From positions 3,348,001-3,412,000 of the forward strand of contig NZ_CP043178.1 in assembly GCF_014217545.1 (NCBI RefSeq): a stretch of 64,000 bases of DNA, given 5' to 3'. The notes below the pieces were generated by a model. The model searched no databases. It was not told where the DNA came from and saw only the letters and a list, made by a program, of their open reading frames with translations. The stretch's first letter is position 1. The number at the start of each line of letters is the position of its first letter. Of the stretch, positions 47,264 through 55,156 are shown piece after piece. The stretch comes from Pseudarthrobacter sp. NBSH8. Lineage in GTDB: Bacteria; Actinomycetota; Actinomycetes; Actinomycetales; Micrococcaceae. The position numbers were made by a program, and so were the translations under genes.

Positions 47264-47518
47264 CTATTGGGCCATGGCGCGTTGAAGGACGCGCTCCAGC
47301 CGGGCTTCGTCGATCTTCCAGAAATCGCGCTGGATTCCATCCACCAAAACCACGGGAATTTCCTCCGCATACTGCTCACGCAGTTCCGGCAGTTCGTCCA
47401 CCTGCTGTTCCGTCCACCCGAGTCCCAGCAACGCAGTAACGCGTCCGACGGCGTCGCGCGCGGCTGCGCACAGGTGACAGTCTGCTTTGGTGATGAGGAC
47501 TACCTCGGGTTTTGCCAT
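47264..47518 (-). CDS. Glutaredoxin-like small protein
   Basis: An 84-residue thioredoxin-fold protein with Cys-His-Leu-Cys (about 14-17) as redox site followed by Asp-Ala-Val-Gly-Arg and the cis-proline strand Ile-Pro-Val-Val-Leu-Val-Asp-Gly (about 55-62), typical of the DUF836/glutaredoxin-like family. TACGGT is 6 nt before the ATG without Shine-Dalgarno (leaderless). It precedes rex on the same strand, a recurrent actinobacterial arrangement that links thiol redox and NADH sensing; the connection is inferred. Confidence 0.87.
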   Translation of the reverse strand: MAKPEVVLITKADCHLCAAARDAVGRVTALLGLGWTEQQVDELPELREQYAEEIPVVLVDGIQRDFWKIDEARLERVLQRAMAQ

Positions 47519-47597
47519 GCATTAACCGTAACGCCCTTCGCGGCAGAGGCACTGGCACTGAAATCCTGGCCGCTGACTATTGACTAGACTCGTGGAC

Positions 47598-48416
47598 ATG
47601 CCCGAGGAGAAATACGTCGCTGTGGTGACCCAGCCGGATGCGTTGATGCAGACCGGCGAAGCCGCCTTTTTCGACGTCGATAACACCCTCATGAAGGGCG
47701 CCAGCCTTTTCCACGTTGCCCGCAAGATGCACCAGCGCGGCGCCTTTACGCTGACGCAGGCTGCAGGGTTCGCGTGGAAGCAGTTTAAATTTGTGACGCG
47801 TGGCGAGAACATGGACGACGTCCACGCTGTCCGCGATTCTGCCCTCACCCTCGTTGCCGGCATCACGGTGGAAGACGTCAAGGCCTTGGGCGAAGAGGTC
47901 TACGACGAAATGATCGCGTCCAGGATCTGGCCCGGCGCCAAGGCACTGGCGCAGCAACACCTCCGCGTGGGCCGGCGGGTCTGGCTGGTCACCGGCACCC
48001 CCATTGAGGTCGCCACGGTCATTTCCACCAGGCTGGGCCTGACAGGAGCCTTGGGAACGGTTGGCGAGGTTTCCGACGGCATGTACACCGGCCGCCTGGT
48101 GGGCGACATCCTGCACGGTGCAGCGAAGGCTGTGGCCGTCCGGGAACTGGCAGACGCCGAAGGCCTGGACCTGAAGCGATGCTGGGCCTACAGCGACTCA
48201 TACAACGACATCCCGCTGCTGACCCTGGTAGGGCACCCGGTAGCCATCAACCCTGATGCCAAGCTCCGCCGCCACGCACGGGACAACAACTGGCCGGTCT
48301 ACGACTTCCGTTCCGGTCGACGCGCAGCCACCTTGGGCCTCAAGGCAGCAACGGCCGGTGGCGCCGTGTACGGGCTCTGGCGCGGATACTCCCGGATGCG
48401 CGGCCCCCGCATTTAG
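47598..48416 (+). CDS. HAD-IB family hydrolase (SerB-like phosphatase)
   Basis: A 272-residue HAD-superfamily phosphatase. Motif I is Phe-Phe-Asp-Val-Asp-Asn-Thr-Leu (about 27-34), motif II Leu-Val-Thr-Gly-Thr-Pro (about 133) and motif IV Tyr-Ser-Asp-Ser-Tyr-Asn-Asp-Ile-Pro-Leu (about 198-207). A C-terminal Gly-rich segment may associate with membranes. Homologues are annotated HAD-IB, related to phosphoserine and lysophospholipid phosphatases; substrate not known. The ATG at 47598 lies 7 nt after TAGACT and lacks a ribosome-binding site, indicating leaderless translation. Confidence 0.9.
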   Translation: MPEEKYVAVVTQPDALMQTGEAAFFDVDNTLMKGASLFHVARKMHQRGAFTLTQAAGFAWKQFKFVTRGENMDDVHAVRDSALTLVAGITVEDVKALGEEVYDEMIASRIWPGAKALAQQHLRVGRRVWLVTGTPIEVATVISTRLGLTGALGTVGEVSDGMYTGRLVGDILHGAAKAVAVRELADAEGLDLKRCWAYSDSYNDIPLLTLVGHPVAINPDAKLRRHARDNNWPVYDFRSGRRAATLGLKAATAGGAVYGLWRGYSRMRGPRI

Positions 48417-48476
48417 GAACCGGGCCGCCAGCTGCTGTGCCTCGCGTACGAGCGCATCGCTGCCGCTCACACGCAA

Positions 48477-48513
48477 AAAAATGCCCGCTGCCGGGAAGGC
48501 AACGGGCATTTTC
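48477..48513. terminator. Bidirectional terminator between HAD phosphatase and bS22 genes
   Basis: AAAATGCCCG and CGGGCATTTT flank CTGCCGGGAAGGCAA (inner GCC/GGC pairing extends the stem to about 15 bp). A/T runs at both ends make it functional in both directions between convergent genes. Confidence 0.9.
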
Positions 48514-48531
48514 ACGCTTGTTGAAGTATCT

Positions 48532-48630
48532 CTACTTCTTATTACGGCGCTGGTGACGGGTCTTACGAAGCAACTTGCGGTGCTTCTTCTTGGCCATACG
48601 CTTGCGACGCTTCTTAATAACTGAACCCAC
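48532..48630 (-). CDS. 30S ribosomal protein bS22
   Basis: A 32-residue very basic peptide reading Gly-Ser-Val-Ile-Lys-Lys-Arg-Arg-Lys-Arg-Met-Ala-Lys-Lys-Lys-His-Arg-Lys-Leu-Leu after a GTG-encoded first residue. This is the conserved actinobacterial small-subunit protein bS22 (AURKAIP1/COX24 domain), which binds near the decoding centre in mycobacterial ribosomes. The start GTG at 48630 has GAGGA 6 nt upstream. It is far below usual gene-calling length limits but the sequence is unmistakable. A bidirectional terminator lies downstream. Confidence 0.95.
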   Translation of the reverse strand: MGSVIKKRRKRMAKKKHRKLLRKTRHQRRNKK

Positions 48631-48787
48631 GAAAGTTCCTCACAAACTAGATGCAGTACCTGTCTGATGGAAAAGGTCCGTGGACAGAGCTACAGAACTG
48701 AAACAACTGACAGATTCTTACAATGACGTAAAACGTTCCTTAACAGGGTACCGCTTCTTGGCGATGCCCACTGACCGCAGGTAATGC

Positions 48788-49000
48788 TCAGGCGGTTTCG
48801 GTGTGTCCGTCCACCACAGCACCCTTAAGGTACTGCTCGACGGCGTTTTCCGGCACCCGGTACGACCGGCCGAAACGCACCGCGGGCATTTCGCCTGAAT
48901 GGACCAACCGGTAAACGGTCATCTTGGAGACGCGCATGACCTCGGCCACTTCGGCGACGGTCAGGAACTTCGCGTTCGAGAAGTTCTGTTCTGCGGACAT
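48788..49000 (-). CDS. Excisionase-type helix-turn-helix protein
   Basis: A 70-residue MerR/excisionase-fold DNA-binding protein: Phe-Leu-Thr-Val-Ala-Glu-Val-Ala-Glu-Val-Met-Arg-Val-Ser-Lys-Met-Thr-Val-Tyr-Arg (12-31) then Gly-Glu-Met-Pro-Ala-Val-Arg-Phe-Gly-Arg-Ser-Tyr-Arg-Val. Stand-alone members of this type are conserved chromosomal regulators in actinobacteria rather than phage excisionases; no integrase or att sites are nearby. AAGGA lies 8 nt before the ATG. It probably makes no operon with the bS22 gene (157-nt gap) but both are on the minus strand. Confidence 0.88.
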   Translation of the reverse strand: MSAEQNFSNAKFLTVAEVAEVMRVSKMTVYRLVHSGEMPAVRFGRSYRVPENAVEQYLKGAVVDGHTETA

Positions 49001-49143
49001 TTCGCTATTCCTTTGCTGATGGATGACGACAGTAACCCCAGCTGTGTTTCATTTGCGGTGTGCCGATGCTGAGCCATCCACCAACCATGTGTTAGATACT
49101 CTAGAGGTTCATGGGGCTGTAGTGAAAGTCATCCGGGCAATCA

Positions 49144-50250
49144 TTAAGCGGTCCGCCGCTTCCGGGCGGACGCCGCGAGCTGATCGAGGACCGAAACGGA
49201 TACGTCCCAATCCATGCACGCGTCCGTGACGCTCTGGCCGTAGACCAGCTCCGCCCGGCCCGCAGCGTGCTCGGTGACATCCAGGTTCTGGGCACCGCCC
49301 ACCAGGAAGCTCTCCAGCATGACGCCCGCGATGGCCTGTGCCGCCTGGCCGCCGTCCTCCAGCTGCGCACCGATTTCCAATGCCACTTCCGCCTGCCGGT
49401 GGTGGCTCTTGCCGCTGTTGGCGTGGCTGGCGTCCACGATCAGCCGGGGGTTGAGCCCCTTCCCGGCGAGCTTGGCGGAGGCGCTTTCGACGTCGGCCGC
49501 TGAGTAGTTGGGTCCCTTACGTCCGCCGCGGAGGATGACGTGGGTGTCCGGGTTCCCGGCGGTGGCCACCAGCGCGGCCCGGCCGTCACCATCGATCCCC
49601 AGGAATGCCTGGGCGGCAGCGGCGGCGCCGCACGCGTCGAGCGCGACCTGGAGGTCGCCGTCGGTCCCGTTCTTGAATCCGATGGGCATGGAGAGCCCGG
49701 AGGCCAGCTGGCGGTGGATCTGGCTTTCGGTGGTGCGGGCCCCGATGGCTCCCCAGGAGATCAGGTCCGCCATGTACTGGGGGCTGATCGGCTCCAGGAA
49801 TTCGGTGGCGGTGGGCAGTCCCAGCGCGGTGACCTGCTGCAGGAACTCCCTGGCGGTCCGGAGCCCCGTGACCATGTCGTGGCTGCCGTCCAGGCGCGGA
49901 TCGTTGATCAGGCCCTTCCAGCCCACCGTTGTGCGGGGCTTCTCGAAGTAGGTGCGCATCACGATCAGGAGGTCGTCACGGTGCTTTTCTGCCTGACTGA
50001 CCAGCCGGCGGGCGTATTCCAGTCCAGCCTTGGGGTCGTGGATGGAGCAGGGGCCTACGATGACCAGCAGCCTGTCGTCCACACCGTCCATGATGGCCCG
50101 GACTTCGTCGCGGCCACGCTCGACGACGTCCGTCACCCGGGCGTCCATGGGCAGCTCGGCGATGAGCTCCTGGGGCGTGGGCAGCGGCGTGAATTCGCTG
50201 ACACGCAGATTGGACGTGGATTTTGCGGGAGTGGCTGTCGCGGTGCTCAT
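49144..50250 (-). CDS. aroG: 3-deoxy-7-phosphoheptulonate synthase, class I
   Basis: A 368-residue DAHP synthase that condenses phosphoenolpyruvate and erythrose 4-phosphate, the entry to aromatic amino acid synthesis. The AroFGH hallmarks are Val-Ile-Val-Gly-Pro-Cys-Ser-Ile-His-Asp-Pro (about 62-72), Phe-Glu-Lys-Pro-Arg-Thr-Thr-Val-Gly-Trp-Lys-Gly-Leu (about 98-110) and Asp-Ala-Ser-His-Ala-Asn-Ser-Gly-Lys. Metal-binding Cys, His, Glu and Asp are in place. The upstream 174 nt hold a leader peptide with clustered aromatic codons and alternative hairpins (50313-50395), so transcription is probably regulated by attenuation. The start has GGACC-type weak Shine-Dalgarno (AGGACC, 5 nt). Confidence 0.94.
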   Translation of the reverse strand: MSTATATPAKSTSNLRVSEFTPLPTPQELIAELPMDARVTDVVERGRDEVRAIMDGVDDRLLVIVGPCSIHDPKAGLEYARRLVSQAEKHRDDLLIVMRTYFEKPRTTVGWKGLINDPRLDGSHDMVTGLRTAREFLQQVTALGLPTATEFLEPISPQYMADLISWGAIGARTTESQIHRQLASGLSMPIGFKNGTDGDLQVALDACGAAAAAQAFLGIDGDGRAALVATAGNPDTHVILRGGRKGPNYSAADVESASAKLAGKGLNPRLIVDASHANSGKSHHRQAEVALEIGAQLEDGGQAAQAIAGVMLESFLVGGAQNLDVTEHAAGRAELVYGQSVTDACMDWDVSVSVLDQLAASARKRRTA

Positions 50251-50312
50251 GTTCGGGTCCTGTTCCAGATAGGAAAGCGGGCCCAGATCAGAACCCGCCG
50301 GAGAAATGGCGA

Positions 50313-50395
50313 AGGGCAGAGAATGATCTCTGCCCTGTTGGCTCTGAAGGAAGATGGATGCGTGTCAGTTAGACGCGGGCTCCTCCAGAGCCAAC
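50313..50395 (-). promoter_or_regulatory. Attenuator-like hairpin region of aroG
   Basis: On the minus strand GTTGGCTCTG (50395-50386) can pair exactly with CAGAGCCAAC (50346-50337) or fold locally with GAGCC of GGCTCTGGAGGAGCC. Immediately after, AGGGCAGAG-ATCATT-CTCTGCCCT (50336-50313) forms a 9-bp terminator-like stem, followed by TCGCCATTTCT, a poor T-run. The first pairing arm starts inside the leader peptide just after its aromatic codons, the layout of amino-acid attenuators. Confidence 0.65.
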
Positions 50396-50424
50396 GAAAA
50401 ATACGCATACCAACGGTTTGTCAT
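50365..50424 (-). CDS. Aromatic leader peptide of aroG
   Basis: A 19-residue open frame, MTNRWYAYFSLALEEPASN, ending TGA. Residues 5-9 are Trp-Tyr-Ala-Tyr-Phe, a run of all three aromatic amino acids that starts the pathway made by the downstream enzyme. No Shine-Dalgarno; TATGGT is 6 nt before the ATG, and TTGCGG is 17 nt before that, so the promoter and leaderless start are coherent. Its codons overlap the first arm of the attenuator hairpins. This is a 60-nt frame below the usual gene limit, inferred from position and composition; ribosome stalling on aromatic codons would relieve termination. Confidence 0.75.
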   Translation of the reverse strand: MTNRWYAYFSLALEEPASN

Positions 50425-50544
50425 AGGCACACCATAACCGTGTGCTGCGACGGCCGCAAAATCGCGGCCGTCACGTTGCGCCAATTGGCAGCTACCGCCC
50501 CCAAATCCCTCTGGAAACGTCCATATCTGCCAGCTCGCACGGCG

Positions 50545-51558
50545 TCAGCCCAGGAGCCTGCGGAGGTACTGCAGCTGCCTGATCCAGTGGTGCTCCTGGC
50601 CGCCCTCGTGGTTGTTGAACCGGTAGACCTCGATCTGCTTTTGCGCCGAGGATAGTGCCGCGGAGTCGCTGGCGTAGGCATTGAAGCTGGCGAACACCGT
50701 GGACGGCGGGCACACATCGTCCATCTGCGCCACCGAGTACAGGGCAGGCACGGTAGCTGCCCTGGCCAGGTTAACGCCGTCAAAATAGTTCAGGACCGCG
50801 AGCATCGGCTCATACCGGTCCCGGTGTCTGCCCAGGAAAGCCGCAATTTCCGGATAGGGGCCGCGGGCCGCGATATCGATGGACCTGGGAAAGTCCTGCA
50901 AAAAGGGGACGTCGGGCAGCGCGGCGATGACGCCGTCGAGCCTTCCCGCCACCAGCCCGGCAACCGCCACCGCGATGCCGCCGCCCTGGCTGACGCCGGC
51001 CAGGACCACGCGCGACGAATCCACCTCCGGGTGGGACTGCGCCGCTTCCACCGCACGGAACGCGTCCACGTACACGCGGCGGTAGTAGTAGTCCTCGCGG
51101 CTGCCTGCACCCCTGGTCATGAGGCCCGCGTAGGCCACTTCGCCTGCTGACGGGTGCGGATCCGCCGTCTCGCCGAGGATGCCGCCGTAGCCCTGGCCTC
51201 GGGTGTCCATGATGAAATGCGCATAGCCGGCCTGCGCCCATTTGGTGTCCTGATTGACCAGGCCGCGGCCGCCCGAGTAGCCGATGTACTGCACAACGAC
51301 GGGCAGCGGAGTTCCGGCGCTACGGTTCGCCGGGAGGTGCAGCCAGCCCTTGATCGGCGAGCCGCCGTAGCCATTGAACGTGACGTCGAACGTGTCGATG
51401 ACCGCCAAATGGTTCTCCACCAGCTCGAATGTTGCGTTGAGCGGGAACGTCCGGGCCTCGTCGAGCGTGGCGTCCCAGAAGTCCTGCAGGTCCGCGGGCG
51501 GAGTGACCTTCGAGGTGTAGCCGCGGAGCTGGTCAAGGGGAAGGTCGAAGAGGGGCAT
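50545..51558 (-). CDS. Acetylxylan/cephalosporin C esterase (CE7 family)
   Basis: A 337-residue alpha/beta hydrolase of carbohydrate esterase family 7. It starts Met-Pro-Leu-Phe-Asp-Leu-Pro-Leu-Asp-Gln-Leu-Arg-Gly-Tyr, and has Gly-Val-Ser-Gln-Gly-Gly-Gly (about 181-187) as nucleophile elbow, Asp-Thr-Arg-Gly-Gln-Gly-Tyr in the conserved loop, and His in Asn-Asn-His-Glu-Gly-Gly (about 312). No signal peptide: the enzyme is cytosolic and deacetylates imported xylooligosaccharides or similar esters. It is divergent from the LacI gene at 51958, with three operators between, so is a likely target of that regulator. Confidence 0.92.
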   Translation of the reverse strand: MPLFDLPLDQLRGYTSKVTPPADLQDFWDATLDEARTFPLNATFELVENHLAVIDTFDVTFNGYGGSPIKGWLHLPANRSAGTPLPVVVQYIGYSGGRGLVNQDTKWAQAGYAHFIMDTRGQGYGGILGETADPHPSAGEVAYAGLMTRGAGSREDYYYRRVYVDAFRAVEAAQSHPEVDSSRVVLAGVSQGGGIAVAVAGLVAGRLDGVIAALPDVPFLQDFPRSIDIAARGPYPEIAAFLGRHRDRYEPMLAVLNYFDGVNLARAATVPALYSVAQMDDVCPPSTVFASFNAYASDSAALSSAQKQIEVYRFNNHEGGQEHHWIRQLQYLRRLLG

Positions 51559-51728
51559 GCTGCCGTCCGGTCCTGTCTCGTCGGGTTGCTATCGGAGATC
51601 CTACGTCACACAATACGTCCGGAGTTCCGCCGTTGACGCGAAAGGACACGCGCGTCCTGCCTCCGCGGGCGAGCGGTTACAGGCGGGTGCTGCTATGGAC
51701 CGTGGTCCGGAAGTCGCCGCGGCAAGCG

Positions 51729-51742
51729 AGAAAGCGTTTTCT
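51729..51742. promoter_or_regulatory. LacI-type operator 1
   Basis: AGAAAGCGTTTTCT is a palindrome with one asymmetric pair (16 bp with flanking G/C). Typical of LacI/GalR family sites. Located in the 399-nt region between the CE7 esterase and LacI genes. Confidence 0.75.
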
Positions 51743-51805
51743 CAGTGCCGCTACATGATTTCTACCAATAGACGCGCGGTCCCGTCAACCCTCGTCCTCT
51801 CTGAG

Positions 51806-51819
51806 AGAAAGCGCTTTCT
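51806..51819. promoter_or_regulatory. LacI-type operator 2
   Basis: AGAAAGCGCTTTCT is a perfect 14-bp palindrome and differs from operator 1 in one base. Spacing between centres is 77 bp. Confidence 0.85.
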
Positions 51820-51876
51820 GTATGTAAGGCCCTGTTTCTGCGGCGGCGCAGCCAACACTCTGCGCGCCGAACGAAT

Positions 51877-51890
51877 GGAAATCGGTTTCC
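51877..51890. promoter_or_regulatory. LacI-type operator 3
   Basis: GGAAATCGGTTTCC is a palindrome with central CG and two weak positions, 71 bp from operator 2 and 68 bp upstream of the LacI start codon; it probably covers the lacI promoter (autoregulation). The region otherwise holds no gene. Confidence 0.7.
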
Positions 51891-51957
51891 CGGGGCGTTG
51901 TATGCTGTCCCACGGGCGCCGGTACTCACGGGACCGGGACTTACGAAAGGCAGGGCC

Positions 51958-52992
51958 ATGGCCAGGAAATCGGCAACCGGAAGGATCGGCATTGCAGATG
52001 TTGCTGTGAAGGCAGGGGTATCACACGCCACTGTTTCCCGCGTCATGAACGGCAACTTCACCGTGGACCCGGACATCGCGGCACGGGTACGGGCGGCCGC
52101 CGTCGAGCTCAAATACCAGCCCAATCCCGTGGGGCGAAGCCTCGCGCTGGGAAAGACGGACACCATCGGCATTGTGGTGCCGGACCTCGCCAACCCCACC
52201 TTCCAGGCGATCCTGCGCGGATTGAGCCGGGCTGCGGCGGAGGATGGCTACCGCGTCCTGATTGCCGATTCCTTCGAGGTCTCCAGCGAGGAAGCCATCC
52301 TGGCCGGCGAGGCCCGCCGGCGCTGCGACGGTCTGGTGCTCTGCGCCCCGCGCATGAGCGACGCCGAGCTCGAGGAAATCGCACCATCGCTGCACCCGCT
52401 GGTCCTGATCAACCGGAGGACGGCGGCTGCCGGAATTCCGAGCCTCGTGGTGGACTACGGGCAGGGAGTCCAGGACCTGGCCGAGTACCTGGTGGGCCTC
52501 GGCCATACGCGTCTGGCCTTCCTGGCCGGCCCGGCAGGCAGCGCCTCCAATGGCCTCCGGCTCGAGGGCCTCGAAGCGTTCAAGACCAGGCACCCGCAGG
52601 TGGATGTCACCATGCTCGACGGCGGCTCGGACTTCGATACCGGCCACGGGGCAGTGGACTCGGTCCTTGCCAGCGGCGCCACGGGTATCCTGGCCTTCAA
52701 CGACCTCGTGGCCATGGGCCTGATGAGCGGCCTGCACGAACGCGGCGTGGACGTTCCGGGCGACATCTCCGTCACCGGCTTCGACGACATCCCGTTCGCC
52801 CGCTACACCACGCCCACCCTGACCACTGCGGCAGTCCCCATTGCCGAGCTCGGCGGCCAGGCCTGGCGTGAATTGCGGGCACTCATCCGCAAGGAAGACC
52901 ACGACGCCCCGGGCGGCCGGTACCAGCCGCGCCTGGAAATCCGGGCCAGCAGTGGCCCGGCCAAGGCGCGCCGTACTGCAGCCCACGGCTGA
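51958..52992 (+). CDS. LacI-family transcriptional regulator
   Basis: A 344-residue repressor. The headpiece reads Ile-Gly-Ile-Ala-Asp-Val-Ala-Val-Lys-Ala-Gly-Val-Ser-His-Ala-Thr-Val-Ser-Arg-Val-Met-Asn-Gly (about 10-32); the periplasmic-binding-protein-like effector domain follows, with Thr-Asp-Thr-Ile-Gly-Ile-Val-Val-Pro-Asp-Leu. The start ATG at 51958 is chosen because the headpiece starts 9 residues in; GAAAGGC lies 8-9 nt upstream. Three operators lie upstream and the CE7 esterase gene is divergent, so it likely controls use of acetylated plant oligosaccharides; the inducer is unknown. Confidence 0.93.
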   Translation: MARKSATGRIGIADVAVKAGVSHATVSRVMNGNFTVDPDIAARVRAAAVELKYQPNPVGRSLALGKTDTIGIVVPDLANPTFQAILRGLSRAAAEDGYRVLIADSFEVSSEEAILAGEARRRCDGLVLCAPRMSDAELEEIAPSLHPLVLINRRTAAAGIPSLVVDYGQGVQDLAEYLVGLGHTRLAFLAGPAGSASNGLRLEGLEAFKTRHPQVDVTMLDGGSDFDTGHGAVDSVLASGATGILAFNDLVAMGLMSGLHERGVDVPGDISVTGFDDIPFARYTTPTLTTAAVPIAELGGQAWRELRALIRKEDHDAPGGRYQPRLEIRASSGPAKARRTAAHG

Positions 52993-52998
52993 CCCGCA

Positions 52999-53706
52999 CT
53001 ATTCCTCCGCCGCGGGCCCAAACCCGCCCTCGCGGTAGTAGCCCTCGATGTGGGCAGCCACCAGCGTGGCCGCGCGCGCGCCGTCGTCGTTCCTGATGGC
53101 GGCCAGAATGTCACGGTGCTCCGCCTGCAGGCGCGACGCCGTGGCATCCCAGTCCGGGAGATTGGCCGTAAACCGGGCGGTGTACCCCTGGATGGATTCG
53201 CGCAGCGAGCCCATCATCGCGCTGACCACGGCATTGCCGGCGGCGTCCGCGAGGGCCAGATGGAACCGGATATCCAGCGCCAGGAAGTCATCCGCCGTCC
53301 GGGCAACACGTTCGACGGCGTCCATCTCGCCCAGGAGCGTGGCGGCCAGTTCGAGCTCCGGAGCATCGGGCTTTGCCCGGGCAGCCGCCCAGGTCTCCAG
53401 CAGGATGCGCGTTTCCACGATGTCGGACACGGGCAGACGCTGGGTGGCAACGTGAAGCCGAAGCGCCGAGCCGAGCGCTGCCGTCGGATCCGAAATCACC
53501 ACAGTCCCTGCTTCCGGGCCGGAGCCAACCCCGGCGCGGACCACCCCCATGGCTTCCAGTATCCGGATGGCCTCTCGTACCGAGGTTCTTGACACGGCCA
53601 GCTGCTCGGCGAGTGCCCGCTCCGCAGGCAGGCGTCCGCCCACGCTCAGCTGCCCGTCGGAGAGCTGCTGTTCGATCCACGTCAGGACAAGTTGGTGCGT
53701 ACGCAT
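52999..53706 (-). CDS. lldR: FadR-subfamily GntR regulator, probable lactate regulator
   Basis: A 235-residue GntR protein: winged helix Ala-Glu-Gln-Leu-Ala-Val-Ser-Arg-Thr-Ser-Val-Arg-Glu-Ala-Ile-Arg-Ile-Leu-Glu (about 33-51) and an FCD domain (about 80-225) that would bind a metal and a carboxylate. It diverges from lldD and two palindromes of FadR type lie between. TAGGAT precedes the ATG by 6 nt (leaderless). By analogy with LldR it should respond to L-lactate, but the ligand is inferred. Convergent with LacI gene (6 nt between stops). Confidence 0.88.
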   Translation of the reverse strand: MRTHQLVLTWIEQQLSDGQLSVGGRLPAERALAEQLAVSRTSVREAIRILEAMGVVRAGVGSGPEAGTVVISDPTAALGSALRLHVATQRLPVSDIVETRILLETWAAARAKPDAPELELAATLLGEMDAVERVARTADDFLALDIRFHLALADAAGNAVVSAMMGSLRESIQGYTARFTANLPDWDATASRLQAEHRDILAAIRNDDGARAATLVAAHIEGYYREGGFGPAAEE

Positions 53707-53723
53707 GGCACCATCCTAGTTGA

Positions 53724-53738
53724 TGTGGTTGGACCACA
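53724..53738. promoter_or_regulatory. FadR/GntR operator 1 (TGTGGTTGGACCACA)
   Basis: A 15-bp palindrome with the GntR core TGGTTNGACCA. It overlaps the probable -35 region of the GntR gene (its -10 TAGGAT is at 53713-53718). Confidence 0.85.
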
Positions 53739-53748
53739 TGGCTTAGAG

Positions 53749-53763
53749 TGTGGTTAGACCACA
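53749..53763. promoter_or_regulatory. FadR/GntR operator 2 (TGTGGTTAGACCACA)
   Basis: A second copy, one base different, with its centre 25 bp from the first. It directly follows TAGAGT (53744-53749), a possible -10 box for lldD, so bound repressor would block the lldD start. Confidence 0.85.
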
Positions 53764-53801
53764 GCTCCAACCCTGCGCCAGGCCCACCAACGGAGGCAGC
53801 C

Positions 53802-55139
53802 ATGACCCACACCATCCAGCCGAACAATCCCGAGGTCACGCCAGCCCCGGATGCCACGGACGTCCCGGCGTTCACCGCCAGCGCGCCGAAGCCGGCCGCC
53901 GCCGCAGTCCCGGCCGCGCTTAAGCGCCGGATCCCCAAGTATTCGGACCTGGCCCCGCTGATGCAGTTCAAGAAGCCCGAATTCAGTAAGGAAGCCCGGC
54001 TGAAGCGGGCCAGCACCATCTGGGACCTTCGCGACATGGCCAAGCGCCGCACGCCGCAGGCCCCGTTCGACTACACCGACGGCGCCGCCGAAGGCGAGAT
54101 CACCCTGCGCCGCGCCCGCGAGGCCTTCCTGGACATCGAGTTCCGGCCCGGCATCCTGCGCAACGTCTCCAGCATCGACCTCAGCACCGACATCCTGGAC
54201 AAGCCTTCCCGGCTCCCCGTGGGCATCGCCCCCACCGGCTTCACGCGCATGATGCAGTCCGAGGGTGAGTACGCCGGATCGCAGGCTGCGGAAGCCGCCG
54301 GCATTCCATACACCCTCTCCACCATGGGCACTGCCTCCATCGAGGACGTTGCAGCCGCCGCCCCGAACGGCCGCAACTGGTTCCAGTTGTACCTGTGGAC
54401 GGACCGCGACCGGTCGCTGGAGCTGATCGAGCGCGCGGCCAAGGCCGGCAACGACACCCTGATGGTCACAGTGGACACCGCCGTCGCCGGCGCCCGCCTC
54501 CGCGACGTCCGCAACGGCATGACCATCCCGCCGGCACTGACCGTCAAGACCGTCCTCGATGCGTCCTACCGCCCGGCCTGGTGGTTCAACTTCCTCACGC
54601 ACGAGCCGCTGACCTTCGCCTCGCTGTCCCGCTACACCGGAACCGTGGCCGACCTCATCAACTCGATGTTCGACCCCACGCTGACGTTCGAGGACCTGGA
54701 CTGGCTGCGTGAAACCTGGAAGGGCAAGCTCGTGGTCAAGGGCATCCAGACCGTGGACGACGCCCGCAAGGTGGTAGCCCATGGCGCCGACGGGGTGGTG
54801 CTCTCCAACCACGGCGGCCGCCAACTGGACCGCGCACCCATCCCGTTCCATCTGCTGCCGGGCGTCAAGGAAGCCTTCACCAAGGACAACTCGGACGCGG
54901 CCATCATGCTGGACACGGGCATCATGAGCGGCGCGGACATCATCGCGGCCCTGGCCCTGGGCGCCGACTTCACGCTGATCGGCCGCGCCTACCTGTATGG
55001 CCTCATGGCCGGCGGCCGGGCGGGCGTGGACCGCACCCTGCAGATCCTCGAGAAGGACATGGCCCGCACCATGGCGCTGCTCGGTGTCAGCAAAATCTCC
55101 GAGCTGACCCCGGACCACGTTCGCCTGCTCACCAAGTAG
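53802..55139 (+). CDS. lldD: L-lactate dehydrogenase, FMN-dependent
   Basis: A 445-residue alpha-hydroxy-acid oxidase. The FMN-binding barrel shows Asp-Phe-Arg-type [17 protein letters not shown] (about 143-152), Trp-Phe-Gln-Leu-Tyr (about 193), and the catalytic His-Gly-Gly region [11 protein letters not shown] (about 334-344). It transfers lactate electrons to quinone at the membrane. CGGAGG lies 7-8 nt before the ATG. A hydrophilic N-terminal extension of about 70 residues precedes the family core. Controlled by the divergent GntR gene. Palindrome P7 follows. Confidence 0.92.
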   Translation: MTHTIQPNNPEVTPAPDATDVPAFTASAPKPAAAAVPAALKRRIPKYSDLAPLMQFKKPEFSKEARLKRASTIWDLRDMAKRRTPQAPFDYTDGAAEGEITLRRAREAFLDIEFRPGILRNVSSIDLSTDILDKPSRLPVGIAPTGFTRMMQSEGEYAGSQAAEAAGIPYTLSTMGTASIEDVAAAAPNGRNWFQLYLWTDRDRSLELIERAAKAGNDTLMVTVDTAVAGARLRDVRNGMTIPPALTVKTVLDASYRPAWWFNFLTHEPLTFASLSRYTGTVADLINSMFDPTLTFEDLDWLRETWKGKLVVKGIQTVDDARKVVAHGADGVVLSNHGGRQLDRAPIPFHLLPGVKEAFTKDNSDAAIMLDTGIMSGADIIAALALGADFTLIGRAYLYGLMAGGRAGVDRTLQILEKDMARTMALLGVSKISELTPDHVRLLTK

Positions 55140-55156
55140 CGGCCCCGCCCGCCCCC

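Noticed and set aside
48788..49000. Phage excisionase suggesting a prophage
   Set aside because: The protein is a stand-alone chromosomal type; there is no integrase, att repeat, tRNA or phage gene nearby.
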